A program made the position numbers and the translations under genes. 5,708 nucleotides of DNA from Candidatus Intestinimonas stercorigallinarum. Its GTDB lineage: Bacteria > Bacillota > Clostridia > Oscillospirales > Oscillospiraceae. Under the pieces are notes generated by a model. The model had not been told where the DNA came from, made no database searches, and was given only the letters and a program-made list of their open reading frames with translations. Below are positions 1-5,708 of the stretch, one piece after another. Location: positions 1 through 5,708 of the forward strand of contig DXDV01000033.1 in assembly GCA_019115345.1 (NCBI GenBank), in the 5' to 3' direction. Within the stretch, counting starts at the first letter, position 1; each line of letters starts with the position of its first letter.

Positions 1-229
1 CCGCCATAGCGTTGTCATACGGGTTCCCACGTCTTGACATCGAAGGCGTAATGCCGTATTGTTTAGTCAGCTTGAAATATGCTTGCGAGGTGTATTGAAA
101 GCCTTGGTCGCTGTGGAGATGCAACTCTGCGGCGACCTTCTTCTTTTCTCTGCGTACTGCCTGTCGGATGGTGTCCAACACCAGGTTCACCGTTTGTTGT
201 GTTGCAGTTTTGTAGGTCACAATACTGTT
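1..229 (-). mobile_element. IS3-family transposase fragment (C-terminal half of the DDE integrase core)
   Basis: Residues 380-454 of the open frame read SIVTYKTATQQTV, then HSDQGFQYTS and YGITPSMSRRGNPYDNAMA, which are characteristic of the IS3/IS150 group orfB integrase core. D419 in HSDQG is the second catalytic Asp. The catalytic Glu should come 36 residues later at codon 455, whose first base (G) is the last base available at the window edge, fitting the D-D(35)-E spacing. The first catalytic Asp and everything N-terminal are missing. Codon choice changes sharply at about 229, from GC-rich (CTG, GAC, ATC) to A/T-ending codons (AGT, ATT, AAA, ACA, CAA). No IS end or target duplication is seen at the junction, which falls inside the transposase gene. 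Confidence 0.85.
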
Positions 230-1363
230 GATGATCTCCAGGGTGTTGTTCAGGAAATGGGGGTTGATGTGGGCCTGCAGTGCCTTGATCTGGGCGTCCC
301 GCAGGGCGATCTCCTCCCGGTAGAGGCGGTCGAACTGGGCCCGCAGCTGCCCGGACATGTGGTTGAAGGAGTCGGTCAGGTAGCGGAATTCCAGGGTGTC
401 CGCCAGGTAGTTCACCTGATAGCCCAGGTGCCCGCTCTCAATCTCCCGGGCGCCACTCATGAGATGCTCCATGGGGGTGGACACCTTCCGGCGGAAGAAG
501 GTCACTGTCAGCAGCAGCAGGGGCACCAGAAGGGCCAGCATGACGCCCAGAGCCACCTGATAGGAGCGGATGGGAGCCAGGAGCACCTCGTACACGAGGG
601 CCGCCCGGGCGTTGAGCTGGTAGCCGCTCCCCTCCACTGCCCCGGTCAGCACGCCTCTGTCGCGGGCGATGGGGCCTCCGCCGCCCAGGGCCAGGGTGGT
701 CCCCTCTCCCAGTGTGAGTTCTACTGGCGAGGCCCACCCCAGAGCCGAGAGGTCCTCGAAATAGTAGGGCTGGTACAGCGCCAGGGCCAGTACCCCGATG
801 ACGTTGTACTGGCTGTCCATGAGATTTCGTATTAGATACAGCCGCCCGTCCCGTTCTAGGAAGCCCACGGCGGTGTCCAGATCGGCGGCTAAGGTTCGAG
901 CGCCCTCAAAATCCTGGGCCCACCAGGCGCTGATCTGGTTGTATACGCCTCCAAGGCCGCTGTTGAAGGTGGTCAGCTGCATCTCCTCCGGGTCGGAGCT
1001 GAACCAGAACACGGCGTAGAGGAAGCGGCTGTCCGACTGGTACTGCCGGTTGAGAAACCCCCGGGTCTCCCGGTAGAGGGCGGCGTAATTGCCATCCCGC
1101 TGGTATTCATTCCACGCTTCCCGGATGGTGGTGTCATAGGAGGCCAGCCTGGAGGCCTCCACCGCGCTGTTGAGCCGGTCGGCGCACATGCGGAGGTGGA
1201 CCACCAGCTGGTTGGAGTAGTTCTCCTCCGCCCGGCTGCCCACGGCGCCGCCAAGGTACCAGATCATCATGGTGAGCAGCATCACCACGGGGATCAGCCA
1301 GCACAGCAGCACAATGAATAGGATCTGCCGCCGGAGAGAAACTTCCCGCTTATTTTCCTTCAC
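1..1363 (-). CDS. YesM-type sensor histidine kinase, truncated and fused in frame to an IS3 transposase fragment (partial)
   Basis: The open frame runs without a stop from GTG at 1363 off the left edge (454 complete codons). Residues 1-379 are a membrane sensor kinase. TM1 is about 14-37 and is followed by an extracytoplasmic domain of about 230 residues that I do not recognise. TM2 is about 270-290, then comes a HAMP linker (about 291-345, with RRKVSTPMEHL and GAREIESGHLGYQV). The His box ALQAHINPHFLNNTLEIIN has H369 as phospho-acceptor. The HATPase domain (N, G1 and G2 boxes) that should follow is absent. From residue 380 the frame encodes IS3-type transposase. The kinase should be inactive for autophosphorylation. 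It lies 32 bases after the mutase TGA and is probably co-transcribed. Its cognate response regulator, normally next door in YesM/YesN pairs, is not in the window. The fusion could be a real deletion or an assembly chimera. Confidence 0.85.
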   Translation of the reverse strand, partial: MKENKREVSLRRQILFIVLLCWLIPVVMLLTMMIWYLGGAVGSRAEENYSNQLVVHLRMCADRLNSAVEASRLASYDTTIREAWNEYQRDGNYAALYRETRGFLNRQYQSDSRFLYAVFWFSSDPEEMQLTTFNSGLGGVYNQISAWWAQDFEGARTLAADLDTAVGFLERDGRLYLIRNLMDSQYNVIGVLALALYQPYYFEDLSALGWASPVELTLGEGTTLALGGGGPIARDRGVLTGAVEGSGYQLNARAALVYEVLLAPIRSYQVALGVMLALLVPLLLLTVTFFRRKVSTPMEHLMSGAREIESGHLGYQVNYLADTLEFRYLTDSFNHMSGQLRAQFDRLYREEIALRDAQIKALQAHINPHFLNNTLEIINSIVTYKTATQQTVNLVLDTIRQAVRREKKKVAAELHLHSDQGFQYTSQAYFKLTKQYGITPSMSRRGNPYDNAMA

Positions 1364-1369
1364 AGCCGC

Positions 1370-1376
1370 CACCTCC
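1370..1376 (-). promoter_or_regulatory. ribosome binding site deciding the GTG start of the sensor kinase
   Basis: GGAGGTG (minus strand, 1376-1370) ends 6 bases before GTG at 1363. The protein from that GTG begins with a basic cytoplasmic stretch (KENKRE, then LRRQ) directly before TM1, as expected for this kinase family. An earlier in-frame GTG overlaps the binding site itself and is unlikely to be used. Confidence 0.7.
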
Positions 1377-1395
1377 CGGTTTTTTCTCCAGCATA

Positions 1396-1629
1396 TCACA
1401 GATCCGGGTTGGGAGAAAGCCCCAGAAATACCTCGGCCTCGGCGATGAGGGAGAGAGAGCGGGCCTCGCTCTCCGTCTCACAGAAGACGCGCAGCAGCGG
1501 CTCTGTGCCGGAAAAGCGGCAGATCAGCCAGCCGCCCCCCGCGAAACGGAGCTTGCAGCCGTCGGTGTAGTCCGCCCTCTCGATCTCCGCGCTGAACTCG
1601 GGCAGGGCCCGCTCCGTAAAGAGCAGATC
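1396..1629 (-). pseudogene. detached C-terminal domain 4 of the phosphohexomutase, after in-frame TAG
   Basis: Directly after the TAG, in the same frame, 77 sense codons run to a TGA at 1398-1396. The translation begins DLLFTERALPEFSAEIE and contains RFSGTEPLLRVFCE, the hallmark phosphate-binding loop of phosphohexomutase domain 4. Joined across the TAG, the protein would be 477 residues with the loop at about 438-451, the normal architecture and length. No reading-frame shift is needed and the protein-like sequence is intact, so the TAG is the only lesion. It could arise from CAG (Gln) by one C-to-T change. I see no convincing separate start codon with a ribosome binding site for this piece. 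It is therefore either unexpressed, produced by readthrough, or split by a sequencing error. Confidence 0.85.
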
Positions 1630-2829
1630 CTAAATCCGCGCCTTCTCCTCGTCGGAGAAGCGATAGTCACGCTCGGCCATCTCGTAGCGGCCATAACGGT
1701 CCTGAATCTCTCGCCAGAGTTCGGAGAGCTTCTTGCCTGTGACGGCGATCATCTCCACCAGCAGGCTGCCGGCGTAGATGCCGTCCTTGCCGTTGATGTG
1801 CCCCCGAACGGTAAGCCCGCCGGAACTCTCCCCGCCGATGACCGCTCCTGTCTGCGCCATCTTGGCGGAGATGTGCTTGAAGCCCACGGGGACCTCATGG
1901 CACCGCTCTCCAAAGTCGGCGGCGATGGCGTCCAGCAGGTGGGTGGTGGCGATATTCCGCACCGCGTCCCCCCGCCAGCCCTTATATTTGAGCAAGTAGT
2001 AATACAGCAGCGCCAGGATCTTGTTGGGATGGAGGAATTCCCCCCGGTCGTCGATGACCCCAAGCCGGTCCGCGTCCCCGTCGGTGGCGATGCCGATGTC
2101 GCAGTGGTGCTCCTCCACATAGGCTTTCAGGCTGTTGAGGGTGTGCACGTTGGGGGAGGGCAGCCGCCCGCCGAAGAGGGCGTCCCGCCGCTCATGGATC
2201 ACGTCCACATCGCACCGGGCGGTGACCAGAATGGTCTGCATTGCCGTCTTGGACACCCCGTACATGGGGTCCAGAGCGACATGCAGTCCTCGGGAGCGGA
2301 TGGCGTCCATGTTCACCGAACGGATGATGGCGTCGATGTAGGCGTTCATGGGGGCGATAACGCGGATGAGGCCGCCGCGCACCCCCTCTTCAAAGGGGAC
2401 TGTGGGGACATCCCGCCCCTCAAGGGCGCCGATACGCTCTTCCAGGTCCGCCGTGACCTCCGCCGAGGCGTCCCGGCCGCCCCGGGTGAACACCTTGATG
2501 CCGTTGTAGATGGCGGGGTTGTGGCTGGCGGTGACCGCCATGCCGTAGGCCAGGTCGTAGTAGCCCACCGAAAACATTATCAGCGGCGTGGGGGCGGGCT
2601 GATCAATGAACAGGCAGGGCACACCAGCCCCGGCCAGTACCTGGGCCGCCCACTGGGCCGCCTCCCGGGAGAGGAAGCGCCGGTCATAGCCCACGACCAC
2701 TCCCCGCTGGCCGGTTTTTTCCTTCTGGGCGGCCTGGGCCAGGGCCGCCGTCAGCAGCTCCACATTTTTCCGGGTGAAGCCATCCCCGATGATCTCCCGC
2801 CAGCCGCCGGTACCGAATCGAATACTCAT
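1630..2829 (-). CDS. phosphohexomutase (phosphoglucomutase/phosphomannomutase family), cut by in-frame TAG
   Basis: Alpha-D-phosphohexomutase, which moves phosphate between C1 and C6 of a sugar. Beside a chitobiose phosphorylase, the likely job is GlcNAc-1-P to GlcNAc-6-P; this substrate is inferred from context only. Visible motifs are the N-terminal RFGTGGWR (4-11), the phosphoserine loop TASHNP (active S102), the metal loop DGDADR (D250, D252, D254) and the sugar-binding loop GGESSGG (332-338). These correspond to domains 1 to 3. The frame stops at TAG (1632-1630) after 399 residues, while family members are typically about 450-480 and have a fourth domain. That domain is encoded in the same frame just downstream (next entry). 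The ATG at 2829 overlaps the phosphorylase TGA, and AAGGAG (2844-2839) lies 9 bases upstream, so translation is probably coupled. As it stands the product should be inactive or weak unless the TAG is read through. Confidence 0.85.
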   Translation of the reverse strand: MSIRFGTGGWREIIGDGFTRKNVELLTAALAQAAQKEKTGQRGVVVGYDRRFLSREAAQWAAQVLAGAGVPCLFIDQPAPTPLIMFSVGYYDLAYGMAVTASHNPAIYNGIKVFTRGGRDASAEVTADLEERIGALEGRDVPTVPFEEGVRGGLIRVIAPMNAYIDAIIRSVNMDAIRSRGLHVALDPMYGVSKTAMQTILVTARCDVDVIHERRDALFGGRLPSPNVHTLNSLKAYVEEHHCDIGIATDGDADRLGVIDDRGEFLHPNKILALLYYYLLKYKGWRGDAVRNIATTHLLDAIAADFGERCHEVPVGFKHISAKMAQTGAVIGGESSGGLTVRGHINGKDGIYAGSLLVEMIAVTGKKLSELWREIQDRYGRYEMAERDYRFSDEEKARI

Positions 2830-5225
2830 GCTTCCTCGCTCCTTCCCATACGCACATAGATCTCATTGACGCTGCCTGCCGGACGAACGGGCGCCAGGCC
2901 GCGGCACAGCTGGCCGTTGCACCGCAGCTCCGCCACCCCCTTTTCCACTCCGTCGGGGTTTTCCACCTGGATGCGGTACTCCGCCCCCCGCCAGCGGCGC
3001 ACGGCGGTGAAGCCCGGCCAGTCCGCCGGGACGCAGGGGTCGATGCGCAGACCGTCAAAGTCCGGGCGGATGCCCAAAATATACCGGGTGGCGGCGTAGT
3101 AGCTCCAGCCCCCGGAGCCGGTCATGAAGGGGTGCCGGGCCCGGCCGAAGGCGGTGTGGTCGGGGCCCATGATGAACTGGCAGTAGGAGTAGGGCTCGCT
3201 CTGCCGGATCTCGATCTTGTCGTTCTGGGCGGCGGGGCACAGGGCGTTATAGAACTTCATGGCCCGGCTCCCCCGGCCCAGCGCCGCCTCGGCGCACCAT
3301 GCCCAGGGGTTGGGGTGGGAGAAGATGGAGCCGTTCTCCTTCACCCCGGGGTACACCCGGGTGATAAAGCCGATGGCGTCGTCCGGTCTGGTGTAGCTGG
3401 GGGCGTTGAGCCGCAGGCCCCAGGGGGTGTATAGCTCCCGGTCCACTGCGTCCATGGCCATGCGGCCCCGGTCCCTCTCCGCCGTCCCGGACAGCACCGC
3501 CCACACGTTGCTCTCCAGATGGACCCGGCCCTCCCTGTCGGTGTGGGTGCCGATCTTCCGGCCATCCGCGGTAATGCCCCGCAGGTACCACCCGCCGTCC
3601 CACAGCTCTCGGCGGCAGGTCTCGATAACTCGCTGCCGCATGGCCTCATAGTGGGCCGCGTCATCCTCCCGGCCCAGCGCCTGGGCCAGGGCGACAAAAT
3701 GCCCCAGCGCCCACACATGGAGGAAGGACACCATGGCGCTCTCCCCGCCTCCCAGGTTCAGGCAGTCGTTCCAGTCCGCCCGCAGGCCCTTGCAGATGCC
3801 GTGGGGCCCCACCTGCCGGGCGGAAAAGTCCAGGATCTTTTTCAGGTGCTCGTAGATGGTGCCCTCGCCGCCGTCGGCATAGCCCGCCGTCTGGCCGCAG
3901 AAATCCAGCTCACCGGTCTCCCGGACGAACTCGGCCACCGCCGCCACCAGCCACAGTGCGTCGTCGGCGCAGGCGTCCTCCAGGCCGTGGACGATGCTGT
4001 CCCGGGGCGGGGTGGGGATGACGGTGGGGGACTTGTAGACGGGCTTCGCCTGCTGGGGGCCAAACCAGGCCGGGTCGAACAGGTGCAGGCCGTAGCCCTG
4101 GCTGGTGAGCCCCTGCATCAGCTGGAGGATGCGCCTGCGGCAGCCCTCCGGGTTGGAGTGGGGGATGGTCATGGCGTCCTGGGCGGTGTCCCGGTAGCCC
4201 AGGCCCGTGCGCCCCCCTACCTCGATAAAGGAGGCGAAGCGGGAGAACATGACGTTCACCTCGCTCTGGTACAGGTTCCAGGTGTTGAGCATGGTGTCCA
4301 TGTCCCGGTTGGGGGTGGATACCTGGAGACGCTCCAGCTTGTCCCGCCAGAAGGCCCTCAGGTCGGCAAAGGCCCGGTCCACATTCTGAAGATCCCGATA
4401 TTTCTCCCGGACCCGCTTGCCCTCCGCCCGGCCGCCTACCCCCAGCATCCAAACCAGGCGGGCCTTCTCCCCGGGGCCCAGGGCCAGGCGCTTTTGCAGT
4501 ACGCCGCAGTGGTTGCCCCCCTTCTCAAAGGAGGAGAAGCAGCGGCCCTGCTCCACCGCCAGGGGATCTGTCTCTGTGCGGTAGGGGCCGAGGAAGCTGT
4601 CCCGCAGGCAGTCGAAGCCGTCGGGGTCAAAGCTGGCGGCCAGGAAGTGGTGGGCGTGCTCGTAGAACAGTTCGCAGTCGATGACGCCGTCGGCGTAGTC
4701 GCTGCCGGCGCAGTACAGGGACATCTGGAAATTCTGGTTGTCGATGGGGATCTGGTGGAAGGAGAACTCCACATAGGACCACAGGCTCAGCAGCCGGGGC
4801 CGGTCCGAGTGATTTTCCACCGTCACATCCCATAGCTCCGCCGCCTCTCCCCGGGGGATGAACATGGTCTGGGCGGCGTGGATGCCGCTCCGGCGGCACT
4901 CATACACAGAGTAGCTCAGGCCATGGCGGCAGCGGTAGTCCGCCAGGTTTCCTCCACAGGGCTGCCAGGAGATGGTCCAGTACTCCCCTGTGTCATCGTC
5001 CCGGAGGTAGACGTACTGGCCCGGCCGGTCCATGGGCACGCCGTTGGGCCGGAACCGGGTCACCCGTCCGTGCTCCGGGCTTTTGTAAAACACGTAGCCG
5101 CCCGCCGTGTGGTTGACCACGGCGCACAGGTCCTCCACTCCCAGGTAGTTGGTCCAGGACACCGGCACGTCCACCCGGTCGATCACATACTCCCACCGCT
5201 CTTCGTCGAAATATCCATATTTCAT
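2826..5225 (-). CDS. chbP: GH94 N,N'-diacetylchitobiose phosphorylase
   Basis: Cytosolic inverting phosphorylase, expected to convert (GlcNAc)2 plus phosphate to GlcNAc-1-phosphate plus GlcNAc. The 799-residue protein has no signal peptide or membrane segment and matches the usual GH94 length of about 800. From memory it is collinear with Vibrio chitobiose phosphorylase from the first residues (MKYGYFD, SWTNYLG, FRPNG, YLRDDD) to the end (ADWPGF, WRGAEY, VENPDG). The N-terminal beta-sandwich spans about 1-270, a linker follows, and the alpha/alpha barrel spans about 310-720. Barrel motifs are VGGRTGLGYRDTAQDA (R339, D346), KGLRADWNDCLN (W485; general acid probably D487), EGRVHLESN and GVKENG with SHPNPW. 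The ATG at 5225 is chosen over upstream in-frame TTG because a promoter and a strong ribosome binding site lie just before it. The stop overlaps the mutase start (ATGA). No lesion is seen. A cellobiose or other disaccharide phosphorylase is the alternative, but overall similarity favours chitobiose. Confidence 0.9.
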   Translation of the reverse strand: MKYGYFDEERWEYVIDRVDVPVSWTNYLGVEDLCAVVNHTAGGYVFYKSPEHGRVTRFRPNGVPMDRPGQYVYLRDDDTGEYWTISWQPCGGNLADYRCRHGLSYSVYECRRSGIHAAQTMFIPRGEAAELWDVTVENHSDRPRLLSLWSYVEFSFHQIPIDNQNFQMSLYCAGSDYADGVIDCELFYEHAHHFLAASFDPDGFDCLRDSFLGPYRTETDPLAVEQGRCFSSFEKGGNHCGVLQKRLALGPGEKARLVWMLGVGGRAEGKRVREKYRDLQNVDRAFADLRAFWRDKLERLQVSTPNRDMDTMLNTWNLYQSEVNVMFSRFASFIEVGGRTGLGYRDTAQDAMTIPHSNPEGCRRRILQLMQGLTSQGYGLHLFDPAWFGPQQAKPVYKSPTVIPTPPRDSIVHGLEDACADDALWLVAAVAEFVRETGELDFCGQTAGYADGGEGTIYEHLKKILDFSARQVGPHGICKGLRADWNDCLNLGGGESAMVSFLHVWALGHFVALAQALGREDDAAHYEAMRQRVIETCRRELWDGGWYLRGITADGRKIGTHTDREGRVHLESNVWAVLSGTAERDRGRMAMDAVDRELYTPWGLRLNAPSYTRPDDAIGFITRVYPGVKENGSIFSHPNPWAWCAEAALGRGSRAMKFYNALCPAAQNDKIEIRQSEPYSYCQFIMGPDHTAFGRARHPFMTGSGGWSYYAATRYILGIRPDFDGLRIDPCVPADWPGFTAVRRWRGAEYRIQVENPDGVEKGVAELRCNGQLCRGLAPVRPAGSVNEIYVRMGRSEEA

Positions 5226-5232
5226 TGCCGCC

Positions 5233-5240
5233 TCACCTCC
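5233..5240 (-). promoter_or_regulatory. ribosome binding site of the GH94 phosphorylase
   Basis: GGAGGTGA (minus strand, 5240-5233) is fully complementary to the 3' end of 16S rRNA and ends 7 bases before the ATG at 5225. It decides the start: the open frame continues upstream to a TTG at 5354, but that extension lies upstream of this site and across the promoter. Confidence 0.8.
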
Positions 5241-5256
5241 GCATTCGTTCAATTCT

Positions 5257-5285
5257 ATTATACCGGAGGGGGCGGCCGATGCCAG
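5257..5285 (-). promoter_or_regulatory. probable sigma-A-type promoter of the chitobiose cluster
   Basis: On the minus strand a perfect TATAAT (5262-5257) lies 17 bases downstream of CTGGCA (5285-5280), a 4/6 match to TTGACA. Transcription would start near 5250, leaving a leader of about 25 bases with the phosphorylase ribosome binding site. The spacing and the position immediately before the gene make this a good candidate, and it argues against a start codon farther upstream. No clear operator palindrome is seen around it. Confidence 0.65.
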
Positions 5286-5357
5286 TGCGGGGGATGGTTT
5301 CTTTTGCTGCTGGTTGGCGGAACGACTCTGCCGAAGCTGGGCAAAAATCTGCAATGA

Positions 5358-5660
5358 GTGGGAGAGCAGGGACTATTGCGGAGCGCACAAGAAACGGTTT
5401 GCCCCTATACGCCGGAGCACCAAGAGCTGTACAAGCGGCGCAAGCAAACCATTGAACGGGTCTTTGCCGACGCCAAGGAAAAGCACGCCATGCGTTATAC
5501 ACAGTACAGAGGCTTGGCTCATGTGACAAACTGGGTGAAGCTTAAATTTGCTGCCATGAATCTCAAAAAACTGGCCAATTGGCTGTGGAGGGAGAAGCTT
5601 TTTCCCTTCATTTCTATCCTGCTCTGCACGCTTTGTACCAGGAACCCGGCCTACACATAA
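5358..5660 (+). pseudogene. IS1182-family transposase, C-terminal remnant
   Basis: The open frame follows a TGA at 5355-5357 and ends at TAA 5658-5660 (100 codons, first in-frame start GTG). From about residue 18 it reads TPEHQELYKRRKQTIERVF, then ADAKEKHAMRYTQYRGL, VTNWVKLKFAAMNLKKLANW. This is the conserved C-terminal part of IS1182-type DDE transposases. E33 is the probable third catalytic residue, with K40 giving an E-(6)-K spacing. A full transposase is roughly 450-550 residues, so most of the protein, with both catalytic Asp residues, is missing. I could not follow homology in any frame upstream of about 5360-5410. The fragment is read away from the chitobiose genes and has no visible start signal of its own, so it is probably inert. 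Confidence 0.8.
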
Positions 5661-5678
5661 ACCGTAGGCCGGGTTCCT
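5640..5678. repeat. perfect 15-bp inverted repeat with 9-base loop at the IS1182 remnant's 3' end
   Basis: AGGAACCCGGCCTAC (5640-5654) is the exact reverse complement of GTAGGCCGGGTTCCT (5664-5678), separated by ACATAAACC. The transposase stop codon TAA (5658-5660) sits in the loop, so the left arm is coding (RNPAY). No T-run follows the right arm, so it is not a classical intrinsic terminator. It could be a bidirectional or impeding hairpin of the IS element, either limiting read-through or forming part of the element's terminal structure. Confidence 0.75.
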
Positions 5679-5708
5679 CGACAGGCTCTGGCTAAGCAGC
5701 AATGCTGC

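Larger units (their letters stand above)
5226..5357. other. intergenic junction between the chitobiose cluster and the IS1182 remnant
   Basis: This stretch holds the leader, ribosome binding site and promoter of the phosphorylase (up to about 5285), then about 70 bases with no recognisable gene. The boundary with IS1182-derived sequence falls somewhere near 5358-5410. No IS terminal repeat or target-site duplication could be identified there, which fits a 5'-deleted IS copy rather than a fresh insertion. Confidence 0.5.

Noticed and set aside
59..835. Open frame of 258 codons on the plus strand
   Set aside because: Antisense to the kinase-transposase frame and runs across the junction of two unrelated sequences, so it cannot be an evolved gene.
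1630..1632. Pyrrolysine or genome-wide TAG recoding
   Set aside because: Nothing in the window shows a suppressor tRNA or pyl genes, and phosphohexomutases are not known pyrrolysine proteins. A nonsense mutation or error is simpler, so recoding is kept only as a test in the findings.
1798..2859. Open frame of 353 codons on the plus strand
   Set aside because: Antisense to the phosphohexomutase, with a shadow-like composition and no recognisable motif.
3519..4835. Open frame of 438 codons on the plus strand
   Set aside because: It lies wholly antisense to the phosphorylase, whose motifs are unmistakable. The translation is low in complexity (rich in G, V, A, Q, L) and resembles no family. 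Long antisense frames are common opposite GC-rich genes.
5226..5354. A 43-residue N-terminal extension of the phosphorylase from TTG at 5354
   Set aside because: The extension crosses the promoter and ribosome binding site, has a non-family composition (many Q, S, A), and GH94 chitobiose phosphorylases start at MKYGYF.
5373..5702. Open frame of 109 codons on the minus strand
   Set aside because: Antisense to the IS1182 remnant; no family resemblance.
1..5708. Composite transposon carrying the chitobiose genes
   Set aside because: The two flanking transposase fragments belong to different families and both are truncated, so they cannot act as paired ends.
5696..5708. Short inverted repeat GCAGC-AAT-GCTGC at the right edge
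   Set aside because: Only a 5-bp stem is visible before the window ends. It could be the start of a terminator hairpin, but this cannot be judged here.

Overview
The window looks like a chromosomal segment of a GC-rich Firmicute, most likely a gut-type clostridium (Oscillospiraceae-like). This is inferred from the YesM-type sensor kinase, strong GGAGGTG-type ribosome binding sites, the clostridial style of the IS3 and IS1182 transposase fragments, and the high GC of the three metabolic/regulatory genes. No rRNA, tRNA or CRISPR is visible.

Layout. A three-gene cluster is read leftwards (minus strand). A promoter at 5257-5285 precedes a GH94 phosphorylase (5225-2826, 799 aa) that closely resembles N,N'-diacetylchitobiose phosphorylase. 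It overlaps by ATGA a phosphohexomutase of the phosphoglucomutase/phosphomannomutase family (from 2829). After a 32-base gap comes a membrane sensor histidine kinase with a GTG start (from 1363). The right end (5358-5660, plus strand) is the C-terminal remnant of an IS1182-like transposase, followed by a perfect 15-bp inverted repeat. The left end (1 to about 229, minus strand) is the C-terminal half of an IS3-type DDE transposase.

How the genes fit together. Chitobiose phosphorylase would split (GlcNAc)2 with phosphate into GlcNAc-1-phosphate and GlcNAc. The mutase next to it is the natural candidate to turn GlcNAc-1-P into GlcNAc-6-P for amino-sugar catabolism. The kinase could sense the sugar. 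As I recall it, the same enzyme pair occurs at the end of the Vibrio (GlcNAc)2 operon.

Two of the three genes look damaged. The mutase reading frame has an in-frame TAG at codon 400; the same frame then continues for 77 codons and encodes the missing fourth domain, including its phosphate-binding SGTEP loop. The kinase keeps its sensor, HAMP and phospho-acceptor His, but right after the His box it runs in frame into the IS3 transposase and loses the ATPase domain. No response regulator or transporter is present. These lesions, with insertion-sequence remnants at both edges, suggest a decaying or rearranged chitobiose locus, or in part an assembly artefact at repeats.
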